Of a stretch of 59,155 bases of DNA, positions 16,298 to 24,980 are shown piece by piece. Positions within the stretch are counted from its first letter, which is position 1; the number at the start of each line of letters is the position of its first letter. The DNA is taken from the IMG/VR virus record IMGVR_UViG_3300023181_000373, positions 1 to 59,155 of that record. One strand, written 5' to 3'. The stretch is from a virus. Below the pieces are notes generated by a model that was not told the DNA's origin, did not search any database, and worked only from the letters and a program-made list of their open reading frames with translations. The translations under genes and the position numbers were made by a program.

Positions 16298-17049
16298 TTA
16301 TAGCCCTAAATCTTTTCGTAATTCTGCTGCCTCGTCTTCAGGAGAAATGAAGACTTCATCATCTGGTTTATTCTTGCTTTTGGTTTCAGTATCAGGGATA
16401 GTTGCTAGCTCCATCATAAGATTCATCCAACTCATATCCCATAGTACTTCAGCTCTTGTACTGCCTGGAAAGAACTTTCTGTAAGCATTAATTAAACTCC
16501 AAGGGCTATTATCCCCCTCATCATTGCTCGGCCTCTCTATTCCTGTTCCATCGCAGGTGTCGCAACCTTTTCCGGCACACTCAGGACATTCGATCCTTTT
16601 ATTAAGAGAGTAGAGTTCATAAAACCCGGTATACCGGCCATGCTTAGTGAAGCATTTAATAACCTGTAAAACTGTGCATCAGGTAGCCATCTTAAATATT
16701 CTATTAGAGCCTTTGACGGTTCTTTTTTGTTATTCTGAATACAGAGTGCAACTACGTATAAATAATCATCTGTATGCTCTTTTATAGCCTTCCAGCATTT
16801 ATTTACATCTATTTTGCCATCAGTAAATATGTCCTGTGTTATTTTTAAGGCAATGGATGAAACCCTGTATCTGTTACCTACTAAAATTGGGCTGATTTCA
16901 AAAACTTTTACTTGTTTCATCAATCCAATTTTCATCAGTAGCTTTTCAAATACATTGGTTGGCTTGATAATTATAGTTACAGTTTCAGATTTATCAGTGA
17001 CAGCTTCACCGACCTTTATTAATGCTTCTAATTGTTCAATATCTGTCAT
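16298..17049 (-). CDS. Frameshifted tail assembly chaperone (G-T fusion type)
   Basis: Reading frame 0 from 17049 and shifting -1 at the slippery heptamer GGGTTTT (16627-16621, in zero frame G GGT TTT) gives a product of about 250 residues. The shifted part (16621-16298, 107 residues) has no stop, starts YELYSLNKRIE, and contains CPECAGKGCDTCDGTG, two DnaJ-type CxxCxGxG zinc units. It ends three bases before the tape measure ATG. Lambda gpG-gpGT is the known parallel. The shift itself is inferred. Confidence 0.85.
16537..17049 (-). CDS. Tail assembly chaperone, unshifted form
   Basis: A 170-residue zero-frame product between the tail tube gene and the tape measure gene, the position of lambda gpG. 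It begins TDIEQLEALIKVGEAV and is largely helical. Residues 144-170, after the slippery site, are used only when the ribosome does not shift. It is predicted to coat the tape measure during tail assembly, with the less abundant shifted form recruiting tail tube protein. Confidence 0.8.
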   Translation of the reverse strand: MTDIEQLEALIKVGEAVTDKSETVTIIIKPTNVFEKLLMKIGLMKQVKVFEISPILVGNRYRVSSIALKITQDIFTDGKIDVNKCWKAIKEHTDDYLYVVALCIQNNKKEPSKALIEYLRWLPDAQFYRLLNASLSMAGIPGFMNSTLLIKGSNVLSVPEKVATPAMEQE

Positions 17050-17080
17050 ATGAAAAGTAAAAGCCCCCGGGTTGGGGGCT
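17050..17080 (-). terminator. Hairpin between tail tube and chaperone genes
   Basis: Minus-strand AGCCCCC/GGGGGCT stem (17080-17062) with a five-base loop, followed by TTTTACTTTT. A partial terminator here would leave the abundant tail tube message above and lower chaperone and tape measure expression below. Confidence 0.7.
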
Positions 17081-17087
17081 GTAAAAA

Positions 17088-17591
17088 TTATACTCCGAAA
17101 TCGATCGACATTGCTGGTGTAGCTGCCTTATCTGGTGTTAATACTTTACCTGTCCAGTCAATTTGACCAAACTTAGTTTTATCAAAACCGAAGTTGGCGG
17201 TACCAATAAGCTTCATTTTAACGAAACTGAATTTTATACCAGTTTTAGTTTCTGAAACTACTGATTGGTTAACAGTTACTGATGCACCACCTACAGGGGG
17301 CGACCATACACCGTTAACAACAGTACCACCAAAGAACTTCTGCATAGTTAAAGCAGTAACTTTATAAGTGCTGGCTGTTAAAGTCCAAACTCGGCCTTTA
17401 GTTTCAATCTCATCAAGAATCTCATCTGACTCTTCTGTTTCGATTTCTGTTGTTTCGGGCACAGAGGATACTAATGATGCAGTTCCCTTTACGGTCTCAC
17501 CAAGAATCTCTGTTAAAACGGTGCCCATACCTCCGTCAAGAGCAGGATCACCCATTGTAATAGCTTTTAAGCCATATACTTTCTTTGCCAT
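17088..17591 (-). CDS. Major tail tube protein
   Basis: A 167-residue protein, beta-rich, without membrane helix or signal. It lies just before the frameshifted chaperone and tape measure, where the tail tube subunit belongs. The N-terminus has GDPALDGGMGTVLTE, and an acidic run TEIETEESDEILDEIE at about residues 48-63 could be a loop. The assignment rests on position and size more than on a clear motif. Confidence 0.7.
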   Translation of the reverse strand: MAKKVYGLKAITMGDPALDGGMGTVLTEILGETVKGTASLVSSVPETTEIETEESDEILDEIETKGRVWTLTASTYKVTALTMQKFFGGTVVNGVWSPPVGGASVTVNQSVVSETKTGIKFSFVKMKLIGTANFGFDKTKFGQIDWTGKVLTPDKAATPAMSIDFGV

Positions 17592-17602
17592 AATTATTTA
17601 AT

Positions 17603-18043
17603 TTAAATTGACGAGTAAAACTCTATTCTAAAATTGATGTAGTGCATGTTGTTCACATCATCCATCACCGTGTCTTGTTGGTATTTAAAGCAGTATTGTC
17701 CAGCTTCATCCCATATCTCTCCATCTTCATCTGCCCCATCAGCAAAGGCTTGATTACCTAGTTTAGCCAGCACTAATAACCTGGCTGTATCAGGTTGTGA
17801 TCGATCTGGATTGTTATCTGGTAGTTTCAGATTTGGCACATAAATATTTACATTGAGCACTGCCTCGTCCACATCACCTTTAACCAGTGGTAAACCATTT
17901 ATAACTACATCTTCAAGTTCTGAGTTAAGAGGTTTTTGATACTTGCACAGCTTACCATTGGGTTTTTTTAAACTATTTACCAATACACTGTTCTCTATGT
18001 GCTGAAATAGAACATTTACCACCTCAATTGATGTAAATCCCAT
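17603..18043 (-). CDS. Tail terminator or completion protein candidate
   Basis: A 146-residue protein in the head-to-tail joining block, directly upstream of the tail tube gene. Its position two genes below the head-closure proteins fits a tail terminator. The C-terminus reads DDVNNMHYINFRIEFYSSI, a beta-hairpin pattern often seen in that class. No family name can be given from sequence by eye. Confidence 0.6.
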   Translation of the reverse strand: MGFTSIEVVNVLFQHIENSVLVNSLKKPNGKLCKYQKPLNSELEDVVINGLPLVKGDVDEAVLNVNIYVPNLKLPDNNPDRSQPDTARLLVLAKLGNQAFADGADEDGEIWDEAGQYCFKYQQDTVMDDVNNMHYINFRIEFYSSI

Positions 18044-18045
18044 GG

Positions 18046-18498
18046 TTACCTAAGTGAATTTTTAATCTTTTCCATTGCTGTGATCAACTGCTCTTTTGCC
18101 AATATCGAACTAGCTGTTAGTACATCCTTACCCTTGCTTTCAACTGATGCCGCGTAATCCATTCCAGCTACCACAATCAACACATATCCAATCGACAATC
18201 CTGATGCTAACTCATTCGCCAACTGCTTGCCGGTAGACATACCTTTTTGCTTTTCGGTACCCCTTTCTGAAAGTTGATAGTTCTCATACTGCTTTTTACC
18301 ATTTTTCAAAACAATGTAGCCTATCGAACTTCTCAGATTGCCTGTTTGATCCAAGTAGGTATTATTGCTCCTTGCATTGTTGACGAATGTTTCACCGATA
18401 TATTTAAGCCTCGAAATAATAACCTGGTCAATCCTATCCGTTTTAACCTTGATCATCTTTTTCACATCATCAGGCGAAAATTTAGGTTTGATTCCCAT
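18046..18498 (-). CDS. HK97 gp10-like head-tail protein
   Basis: A 150-residue protein with a helical N-terminus and the segment NARSNNTYLDQTGNLRSSIGYIVLKNG. That pattern (TGNLRSSI followed by a strand) is characteristic of HK97 gp10-like phage proteins, which act at the neck or tail joint. A Lys/Ile helix closes the protein. Its ATG touches the stop of the preceding gene. Confidence 0.75.
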   Translation of the reverse strand: MGIKPKFSPDDVKKMIKVKTDRIDQVIISRLKYIGETFVNNARSNNTYLDQTGNLRSSIGYIVLKNGKKQYENYQLSERGTEKQKGMSTGKQLANELASGLSIGYVLIVVAGMDYAASVESKGKDVLTASSILAKEQLITAMEKIKNSLR

Positions 18499-18833
18499 TA
18501 GGCTTGTATCGATAAATTCATCTGTCCACGTTTGAATCGTTTTATAATACCTGAAGCAATCAGATCTCCATCTTTATCATAACCTTTAAAGTCAATCCTT
18601 TCAGGAACATCCTTCTGATCCAGGGGAGCAAACACATCCCAAGCATACTCTAAATTTTCACCATCATTAGACGGAATCAACTTACCTTCAGAATTTGGCT
18701 CAAACCGGCATTTAATTCCGATCGTAACATTTGATCCAGGAATGATCACCGTATCCCCGTTTTCATCAGTACCGGTAGAGCCACCAATCACATCGAACTT
18801 CAATATGTCCGGATACTGGATTACCATAACCAA
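18498..18833 (-). CDS. Head closure / head-tail adaptor protein
   Basis: A 111-residue beta-rich protein beginning MVMVIQYPDILKF, between the connector-like gene and the gp10-like gene. It overlaps the upstream gene by 13 bases. Size, fold pattern and position match head-closure proteins (SPP1 gp16 or HK97 gp9-like). MVIQYPDIL, one Met later, is an equally possible start. Confidence 0.6.
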   Translation of the reverse strand: MVMVIQYPDILKFDVIGGSTGTDENGDTVIIPGSNVTIGIKCRFEPNSEGKLIPSNDGENLEYAWDVFAPLDQKDVPERIDFKGYDKDGDLIASGIIKRFKRGQMNLSIQA

Positions 18834-19153
18834 CTCCCATCTTCAATGGTACCTTCCACTTTATCAGAATCAATATCTGGCATACCCCAACGATTCAAGT
18901 AAATTAGCCTGGTAATTCTTAGTGAAGCTTTATCATTTAAAGTCAGGGAATAACCACCTTCAGTCACGTTACCGGAAGTACAGGCTACAAGTATTAATTC
19001 TGCTGCTGCTAATTCAACATCTTTTCTTAATTCTTTGGTATACGGAGCTTCTCCGTCCAAATCTGAATTAATCAGAAAAGTAGTATAACTTTCCTCACTA
19101 AGAGGAAAGTTAATTAAGCTTTTCAGCGTCTTTAATATGGATTGATCCGGCAT
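18821..19153 (-). CDS. Head-tail connector protein
   Basis: A 110-residue mostly helical protein placed directly after the major capsid gene, the normal site of a connector of the HK97 gp6 or SPP1 gp15 class. It contains a helix pair around KELRKDVELAAAELILVACTSG. The family assignment is by position and helix content. Confidence 0.6.
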   Translation of the reverse strand: MPDQSILKTLKSLINFPLSEESYTTFLINSDLDGEAPYTKELRKDVELAAAELILVACTSGNVTEGGYSLTLNDKASLRITRLIYLNRWGMPDIDSDKVEGTIEDGSWLW

Positions 19154-19161
19154 GACTATTC

Positions 19162-20247
19162 TTAGAATGAACCTTTACGGTTTGTATTCAGAATGAACGA
19201 CTGATCAATAGTATCCCATGATGGGAACGCATTGAATTCGTAAGCAGTTGTTTCAACAACAGGATCCACTTTACTGAATTTCTTAACCAAACTACCATTG
19301 TATTCAGCATAGGTAACTTGCTTTTGAGGACGTTCTTTCTCAACCATTGGTGCAACGTGAAGTTTACCAATTGGGCCATCTGGTGTAAATACAATGTTAT
19401 CCACGTTCCATGGGTTACTGTATTTCACTTTACCATCCATTTCCACACCAATCGATGCATTGAACGCTCTGATAGTTGGGAACTCGTTAGCTGAAAGATA
19501 GGCGTTTACCTTTGATAAATTTAAATCAAGGTTATCAGTTGTACCTTTTGAAAGCATACCAAATTTAGCAAGAACCTCATTCGATTCCAGTAACTGGTAG
19601 ACTTTTGAAGGGTGCATTCTGATCACACCACCGGTTACACCTAAATCTGCTAAAGGCATGAAGATGTTTGTCTTCAAATCTTTCAATGGCGTTGCACCAG
19701 CAGGATTAGACCATACCTCGCCAACTGTACCGCTCTTGTGTGAATCTGGCATACCAAAGTTCACATCATATTGCGTAACCATACCAACATTATCCTCGTT
19801 GGTGAATTTTAAATAACCACCGGATGATAAAAGTTTAGCTAACCACAAATCAATAGTTTTGTGTGGAGCGGTTGAGCAGAACGAAATATCGTCATATACT
19901 AAATCCAGCAAACGATTCATATCAGGATCAATCTGTTTGGTTAGAGTGATATACTTCATTAACAGATCTTCATCCATAGTACGCTTTCCACGGATTGATG
20001 GAATCTTACCAGACTCTTCACGCAATACGTCACGGGCATGCTCCGGAGCAGATACGTTAAAAGCGGTAACGTAACCTGCTACGCCAGCTTTACGATCGCC
20101 AATAACAGATTTCCACTCTAAGCTATCCACTGGCTTTTTAGTAAGCAGTGATGGCCAGTAAATGGCAGCATACTTAGCCTGGGTGTCATTGATGTAAGTT
20201 TGCAGGTTCTTTTTTTCTGCAAGCTCTTTTATAATTGTTCCTTCCAT
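19162..20247 (-). CDS. Major capsid protein
   Basis: A 361-residue protein in the canonical capsid position, between the decoration-type gene and the connector. Features include an N-terminal helix, the central block AYLSANEFPTIRAFN and the C-terminal segment PDGPIGKLHVAPMVE, which resemble capsid proteins of the phage cap E type with an HK97 fold. No separate protease is obvious nearby. The short overlapping frame at 19188-19394 is a shadow. Confidence 0.8.
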   Translation of the reverse strand: MEGTIIKELAEKKNLQTYINDTQAKYAAIYWPSLLTKKPVDSLEWKSVIGDRKAGVAGYVTAFNVSAPEHARDVLREESGKIPSIRGKRTMDEDLLMKYITLTKQIDPDMNRLLDLVYDDISFCSTAPHKTIDLWLAKLLSSGGYLKFTNEDNVGMVTQYDVNFGMPDSHKSGTVGEVWSNPAGATPLKDLKTNIFMPLADLGVTGGVIRMHPSKVYQLLESNEVLAKFGMLSKGTTDNLDLNLSKVNAYLSANEFPTIRAFNASIGVEMDGKVKYSNPWNVDNIVFTPDGPIGKLHVAPMVEKERPQKQVTYAEYNGSLVKKFSKVDPVVETTAYEFNAFPSWDTIDQSFILNTNRKGSF

Positions 20248-20253
20248 TGTCTA

Positions 20254-20856
20254 TTAGCGTTGTTCAGAAAAAATGATTAAACCTTTCAGGGCATCTTTCA
20301 CCGCCTGAGGTGCTGCCCATGGCAGACGTCTGTTGTACACAATACCTTGACGAACTACAGGAGCATCTTCGTTTTCACTGATATACCTGTGATTTCTAAG
20401 CATACCGTTTACTGCTACTTTTAAAGCTCCAGCATTAGCACCACTAGCAGCAGAATGAAACAATACATCACCTACAGCCATAGCACCTAATGTGGTACCA
20501 ACTGTAACGATATCGTAATCTGCATTACTCGTGTCTAATGTTCCAGCATAAGAGGCACCTCCAACAGTTTTGGCAAATACATCACCTGACACAAATAGAT
20601 GGGCCTGATCTTTATTTAGCTTAGCAATCTTATAAGTAGTTGCACCAGCAGCAGCTACCTCAACGATAACAGCTGTTTTTAATATGGTGACTAACCTGGT
20701 ATTCTCGTCGAAATTGACAAAGGCTCCCGCCCTGATAATCGAATCTTCAACCAAGCCCACATTACTTAAAGTTCCACCACCTTTATAATCGGAGTGGACT
20801 TCAATAAATACTGGAGGGGACATGGTGTCTTGCTTCTTTTTGTTTTTTAATCCCAT
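20254..20856 (-). CDS. Head decoration or fibre protein
   Basis: A 200-residue protein beginning with a short basic tail (MGLKNKKKQD) followed by beta-rich, Gly/Ala-rich sequence with two repeats of the pattern GDV(F/L)F..A. It lies between the scaffold-like gene and the capsid gene, where small decoration proteins are coded. The assignment depends on position and composition. Confidence 0.6.
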   Translation of the reverse strand: MGLKNKKKQDTMSPPVFIEVHSDYKGGGTLSNVGLVEDSIIRAGAFVNFDENTRLVTILKTAVIVEVAAAGATTYKIAKLNKDQAHLFVSGDVFAKTVGGASYAGTLDTSNADYDIVTVGTTLGAMAVGDVLFHSAASGANAGALKVAVNGMLRNHRYISENEDAPVVRQGIVYNRRLPWAAPQAVKDALKGLIIFSEQR

Positions 20857-20857
20857 A

Positions 20858-21562
20858 TTAAATTTCTTGAATGTTGATACCTGAGTCTTTCGGTGCTACA
20901 GTCTCACCGTACTTTTTACTCGCTTCAGCAAATGCGCTCTCGGTTACCAGGCTACCTTTTAAGACAGTACCGTTTCCGATCGCTTCATTTACTACCAGTT
21001 GTTTGGTTGCAGTCCACTTGGTATCAAGCTTAGTTATCGCTTCTTCTTCATTGAAGTTTTCACCGATATGAACATCGTCTACCCAATCTTCAGGAATGCC
21101 TTTTGCTTTCGCAGCAACCTTTAATTTGGATCGTGTTTCATTAAGCTGGATTTGTTGGTTTGAAGCAGCAAAAGGGGCCATGGCCGCAGTTACCGCATCT
21201 GCAATCATTTTTGAAATGTCTGCTGGTTGACCGGATTTCTTTTTAGGAGCAGGATCTGCATCGTCATCATCATCATCGTCGTCATCTGCAGTTTTCTTTT
21301 TCTTAACTAGATCAAACTCTTTTTCAAGGTTTGTTCTTACAGATCGTGCATTCCTACTTGTTTCCTTTTGGATCAGTTCAACCACATCGTCAAAGGAGAT
21401 AATGGAAGTATCGAGGTCATCAATGGTGCTGTCGATTTCTTCTTCCTTAGTGACTTTCGCCTCAATCTTATCGAGTAACAGGTCAATCCCTTTTTGACTT
21501 AATTTTTTAAGCGAACCGGCTTTTGTTAATTGCAGTTTCGCTAAGATTTCTTTTCTGAACAT
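20858..21562 (-). CDS. Scaffold-like head protein with poly-Asp tract
   Basis: A 234-residue helical, highly charged protein with a run of nine Asp residues near position 95 followed by a basic KKKSG stretch. It lies upstream of the decoration and capsid genes, the usual place of a scaffold. The C-terminal half resembles the helical part of phage scaffold or minor head proteins. It is the first gene behind late promoter gamma. Confidence 0.65.
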   Translation of the reverse strand: MFRKEILAKLQLTKAGSLKKLSQKGIDLLLDKIEAKVTKEEEIDSTIDDLDTSIISFDDVVELIQKETSRNARSVRTNLEKEFDLVKKKKTADDDDDDDDDADPAPKKKSGQPADISKMIADAVTAAMAPFAASNQQIQLNETRSKLKVAAKAKGIPEDWVDDVHIGENFNEEEAITKLDTKWTATKQLVVNEAIGNGTVLKGSLVTESAFAEASKKYGETVAPKDSGINIQEI

Positions 21563-21592
21563 AGCAGTTTTTAAGCTTTTTGAGAATAAGCC

Positions 21593-21653
21593 TAAAATTA
21601 CCTAGGATATAAACGCACCTTGATTTTTACAAATCACCATTGACCAATGGTAA
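21593..21653 (-). promoter_or_regulatory. Late promoter gamma (capsid block)
   Basis: Minus-strand -7-like box TAATTTTA (21600-21593) with the palindrome TTACCATTGGTCAATGGTGA at 21653-21634, exactly 33 bp upstream as in copies alpha and beta. It drives the head genes leftward. The palindrome also lies just upstream of the rightward gene at 21689 and could affect both. Confidence 0.7.
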
Positions 21654-21688
21654 TACTTTGCTATATTAAAAGAAAATTAAACGAACTC

Positions 21689-22054
21689 ATGGGATTACAA
21701 GAAAAGTACACAAGCTACATAAGAGGAACAGAACAGGTAGAAGACCTAAACAAAAAAATCGACTATGCAGAGAAGCAAGTGATAGCACATAAAACATATG
21801 CTAAAAATGACAGTTGGGTACTAGCTGATGTTGTTGACAGTCTAATTAATAAGCAGAATGAAATAAAAACACTGACCGATAAAAGAGATAGTCTTGTGAA
21901 TAGTAATAAGACTCTTGAAACTGAAATTTATGACATATTCTCGCACATCGATAATAAACCAGTAATGATGCAGATCAGTGGTGCGAACATACTTGTGTCA
22001 GTCGTTTTTGATGGTGATGGAAATAGAATGTTTTCATCCACTCATCATGGTTAA
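21689..22054 (+). CDS. Rightward coiled-coil protein between head genes
   Basis: A 121-residue protein read against the late operon. Residues 1-90 are charged helix with heptad spacing (EQVEDLNKKIDYAEKQV), followed by a short beta-rich tail (MMQISGANILVSVVF). I chose the ATG at 21689 over an upstream one at 21647 because the upstream one overlaps the late promoter palindrome. It converges on the minor head gene with a four-base overlap. Likely a moron; function unknown. Confidence 0.7.
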   Translation: MGLQEKYTSYIRGTEQVEDLNKKIDYAEKQVIAHKTYAKNDSWVLADVVDSLINKQNEIKTLTDKRDSLVNSNKTLETEIYDIFSHIDNKPVMMQISGANILVSVVFDGDGNRMFSSTHHG

Positions 22055-23118
22055 ATTTTAACATCATTAGCAGTTACCCAGTCCGGCTTTCGTTTCCAGT
22101 TATCCATTTTACCAGCATTGTCATTTACATAGTTAGTGAAGTTTTCTGGAACAGTATTAATCACATCTTTAAATTTGAAGTCTTTTGCAGTTCCATTGAA
22201 GATAGCAGTTTCATAACGATCATATTCTTCAGGACTGGGTAACTTAGCTATACAGTAACAAAGGCAGTTTACGTGCCATTTTAACCACAGGAACCATTTA
22301 GGATATACACCTTGTAAAGAATCGCAAATATCAACTTTAGGGTGATTATTAGAAAGGTTTACCTGGTAACCTAATACAAATGGTAAAGACTTATACCTGA
22401 CCATATCTGCTTGACGGTAACTATCATTAGTAACGTTTCTGGTAATTCTCATAAAGTTTTTAAAAGGAGATCGGTAGACACCTTGACCAGGAGCACCCAA
22501 TTCAGTATAATACTTTTGAGCTGCTTTTGATAATCTTAGCTTAGATTTTCCTTTTGCAGTAATATATCTTACTCGTCTAAATAATGGCTCAGGGTTTTGC
22601 ATGTATGAAACTTGATCTCGGGCCATATCATTTGCTGATTTACCTTCACTTAATCCAGCAAACAGGTTTTGTTCGATCTGTCCCTGAAGCTGACTAGTAT
22701 ATTTAAGTACACGATCTGATAATCCTAAACCAGCACTCTTTTGAGTGATAAACTCTTCTAATGCAGCAGTATTAGGATTATATATCATTTTATTAACGGT
22801 ATCACTTATCTTTGGTGATCCATAATGCTGATGAATTACAGCGCCATTCTTTTCAGTAGATAATTCCCATTGTCCTTTCACCCCATTTATCAAAGTGATA
22901 TTGACTTCTTTACTAAAAGCAAGTAAGATATTATCTACTTTTTTATTGAATTCTGGAAAATCATTAATACTAAACGTATTGCCTTTAGGCTTTAAATTAG
23001 TAGCCTCCCTATATATTCTCGCTATCACCTTACGGTATAACACTTCAATCTGTTTTTGATATTTCTGAATATCCGCCAAGTGCATTGCCTCATACTTTTT
23101 ATTAATATCGTCCGACAT
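22051..23118 (-). CDS. Minor head protein, phage Mu F-like
   Basis: A 355-residue protein following the portal gene, as in many siphoviruses. The C-terminal part holds the conserved block HPKVDICDSLQG then HVNCLCYC, the D/C/H/C pattern of the Mu gpF / SPP1 gp7 head morphogenesis family. The start is the ATG at 23118; the TTG at 23136 is less likely. A hairpin with a T-run lies only 24 bases upstream, between the gene and its candidate promoter. Confidence 0.85.
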   Translation of the reverse strand: MSDDINKKYEAMHLADIQKYQKQIEVLYRKVIARIYREATNLKPKGNTFSINDFPEFNKKVDNILLAFSKEVNITLINGVKGQWELSTEKNGAVIHQHYGSPKISDTVNKMIYNPNTAALEEFITQKSAGLGLSDRVLKYTSQLQGQIEQNLFAGLSEGKSANDMARDQVSYMQNPEPLFRRVRYITAKGKSKLRLSKAAQKYYTELGAPGQGVYRSPFKNFMRITRNVTNDSYRQADMVRYKSLPFVLGYQVNLSNNHPKVDICDSLQGVYPKWFLWLKWHVNCLCYCIAKLPSPEEYDRYETAIFNGTAKDFKFKDVINTVPENFTNYVNDNAGKMDNWKRKPDWVTANDVKI

Positions 23119-23132
23119 AATATATATTTTAA

Positions 23133-23165
23133 ACAAAAAAAGCTAACGGGAACCACTCCGTTAGC
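23133..23165 (-). terminator. Hairpin with T-run in the leader of the minor head gene
   Basis: Minus strand GCTAACGG/CCGTTAGC (23165-23142), an eight-base loop, then TTTTTTTGT (23141-23133). It is a classical intrinsic terminator shape but lies between a candidate promoter at 23210-23253 and the gene it should drive. Either it ends the portal message or it works as an attenuator. Read on the other strand the same bases lead into a 13-codon frame at 23193, which I do not consider a gene. Confidence 0.75.
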
Positions 23166-23209
23166 TAACCAAACCTAAACCAAACTATTACTATGAAAAT
23201 TATCTATTT

Positions 23210-23253
23210 CAAATATACAAACATTATGTTCTAATTGTTCCAAATTAGAACAT
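23210..23253 (-). promoter_or_regulatory. 28-bp element copy 1 plus -7 box
   Basis: Half-sites ATGTTCT, TGTTCCA and TAGAACAT (23226-23253) with a perfect -7 box TATATTTG on the minus strand (23217-23210), eight bases below the element. The element covers the place where a -33 box would be. It stands between portal and minor head genes. Confidence 0.75.
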
Positions 23254-23254
23254 A

Positions 23255-24649
23255 TTATTCAACAATTGTACTTAATTCCTCATTTTTAAGCAGTATATTT
23301 TCCTTATCCCCATCCTTAACCAAAGGATTCAGCTCTACAGCTGTTTGGCGGCTCATGATAGCTTTACCACCTACAGCCAAACTTAATGAATTTAAGTAAT
23401 CTGCTGTGTTGTCAGGAAGTGGATTACCAAACTCCATGCTTACCTCCAAATTAGCTATTTCTGCAGCCATAGCACTTGAATTATCAATAACCTTAGTAAT
23501 GAATGCTTTCAAGATATTATTTTCACGATCGTGAAGTTCTTCATAAGTACCATGTTGGCTCATTGCCTTTAATAGTGGGCCAAAGTATTTCATTTCTAAA
23601 GCTTTCCCGGAGTCCTGTCCCAATGATGCTCCCTCCTGAGAATGCAGATCAACTGTATCAGTAAAATACAGGATAGCACGCTCCAGATCTTCCTGCTCGT
23701 TTTTCACCATGTCGATACTCATCTGTGGCACAAGGTAGGAGGCTTTAGCACCAGCCTGGAGAACTACAACCTTTCCAACTTCGTTGGCGTTAGGTAAGCT
23801 GATCGGTTTACCACCTTCTAGTACCAGGATAGGATCACCGGTGCGATCAATATTATCCGCCCGGGTGGATGATGAGTATTCTCGACGAACAATTATTTTC
23901 TGAACCAGTGCCCATTCTGGATCTTCCTGCATTGCCCAAACCATAGGTATCTTTCCTATAATATTTGTTTCTGGAAGTACATTCCATGATCCACCGTCAC
24001 GATTGCAGTTATAAATAACATCAGCAGTGTAAACATCAAAATGCTGAATTTTTTTATTTCCAACTGCCACGCTATATTCCCGGCCTACAGCTTTTAATAC
24101 ACCGTAATTATCAAAGCTTACATGGATTGTGTCTCCCAGTGATTTTGCAAGTAGAATACACTTGACACTATTTGGAATACTTAAATCAGTTTTATCAGCA
24201 TTAGAATCACGATACGGTACAAATAATTTAACACATTCTGTTTCCGATTTCATGATCTCTGCGCACTTTTGATCCTTAGCATTCATACGCATATCTTTTC
24301 GTAAATCAGTCAGTGCCTTGAACGCCTTATCTGTGCCGGTACTTTCCTGTTTTAGCTTTACGGGTTTGCCATAAATAAAGGCAACAGCAGATTGAACGAT
24401 CTTACGTTGATACGGTAATGGCAGATTCCAGCTGGTCACAATTTTGCCCTTTACTAAATCCTTATCCGGACGTTTCATAATCTCGTGATCATCAATATTC
24501 CATTGTGATAAAGCAAGCGCTACCTTATCTTGTCGATTAGTAAACTTGCCTTTTGCTTTTTCAATTGACCCTTCGGTAAGCAGCGTTACCAGGTCTTTGT
24601 CTTCTTCTGCCATTCCTAATAGGGATTTAATTTTACCGATTACACTCAT
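23255..24649 (-). CDS. Portal protein, SPP1 gp6-like
   Basis: A 464-residue portal subunit, which forms the ring at the capsid vertex for DNA entry. It follows TerL and one small gene and has the usual features: an N-terminal helical part with LSQWNIDDHEIMKRP and NLPLPYQRKIVQSAVAFIYGKPV, a central beta block, and a C-terminal stem and crown. ATG 24649 overlaps the stop of the upstream gene (TAATG), so I prefer it to the longer frame at 24682. Confidence 0.88.
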   Translation of the reverse strand: MSVIGKIKSLLGMAEEDKDLVTLLTEGSIEKAKGKFTNRQDKVALALSQWNIDDHEIMKRPDKDLVKGKIVTSWNLPLPYQRKIVQSAVAFIYGKPVKLKQESTGTDKAFKALTDLRKDMRMNAKDQKCAEIMKSETECVKLFVPYRDSNADKTDLSIPNSVKCILLAKSLGDTIHVSFDNYGVLKAVGREYSVAVGNKKIQHFDVYTADVIYNCNRDGGSWNVLPETNIIGKIPMVWAMQEDPEWALVQKIIVRREYSSSTRADNIDRTGDPILVLEGGKPISLPNANEVGKVVVLQAGAKASYLVPQMSIDMVKNEQEDLERAILYFTDTVDLHSQEGASLGQDSGKALEMKYFGPLLKAMSQHGTYEELHDRENNILKAFITKVIDNSSAMAAEIANLEVSMEFGNPLPDNTADYLNSLSLAVGGKAIMSRQTAVELNPLVKDGDKENILLKNEELSTIVE

Positions 24650-24972
24650 TACCGTAAAGTCTTTAAATAATGATCCATACACCTTTTGCCCTTGTCAGTG
24701 ATATCACTATCAAAAGTCAAGTTGTTGCGTTCTTGATAGGTCTTCATGATTTCACTGGAAACGATATTATATTCCAGGTTCTTTTTAACAACAAAATACA
24801 TTTGGTATTTTTCATCCATCAAATCCGCAAGCTCCTGATCCCACGGTATATTTTTCCTTTTGCAGATGATCTTATCTAAAACCTGTGTGCTGCAGATATA
24901 ATCAATCTGTTCAGGAAGGATCTTACCAAAATCCATTGCTTTTAAGTTGGGTTTAATTCTAAATCCTCTCAT
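24649..24972 (-). CDS. Hypothetical protein between terminase and portal
   Basis: A 107-residue helical, Lys-rich protein with no family recognised. It lies eight bases after TerL and overlaps the portal start by one base, so it is translated with them. It may be a packaging accessory. It contains four Cys/Met-rich segments but no metal motif. Confidence 0.65.
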   Translation of the reverse strand: MRGFRIKPNLKAMDFGKILPEQIDYICSTQVLDKIICKRKNIPWDQELADLMDEKYQMYFVVKKNLEYNIVSSEIMKTYQERNNLTFDSDITDKGKRCMDHYLKTLR

Positions 24973-24980
24973 ATTGTTAT

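Noticed and set aside
23137-23240. Rightward 13-codon frame with a leader CCAAACCTAAACC at 23172-23234
   Set aside because: Too short, lies inside the leftward promoter and terminator, and ends in element copy 1; I keep the leftward reading.
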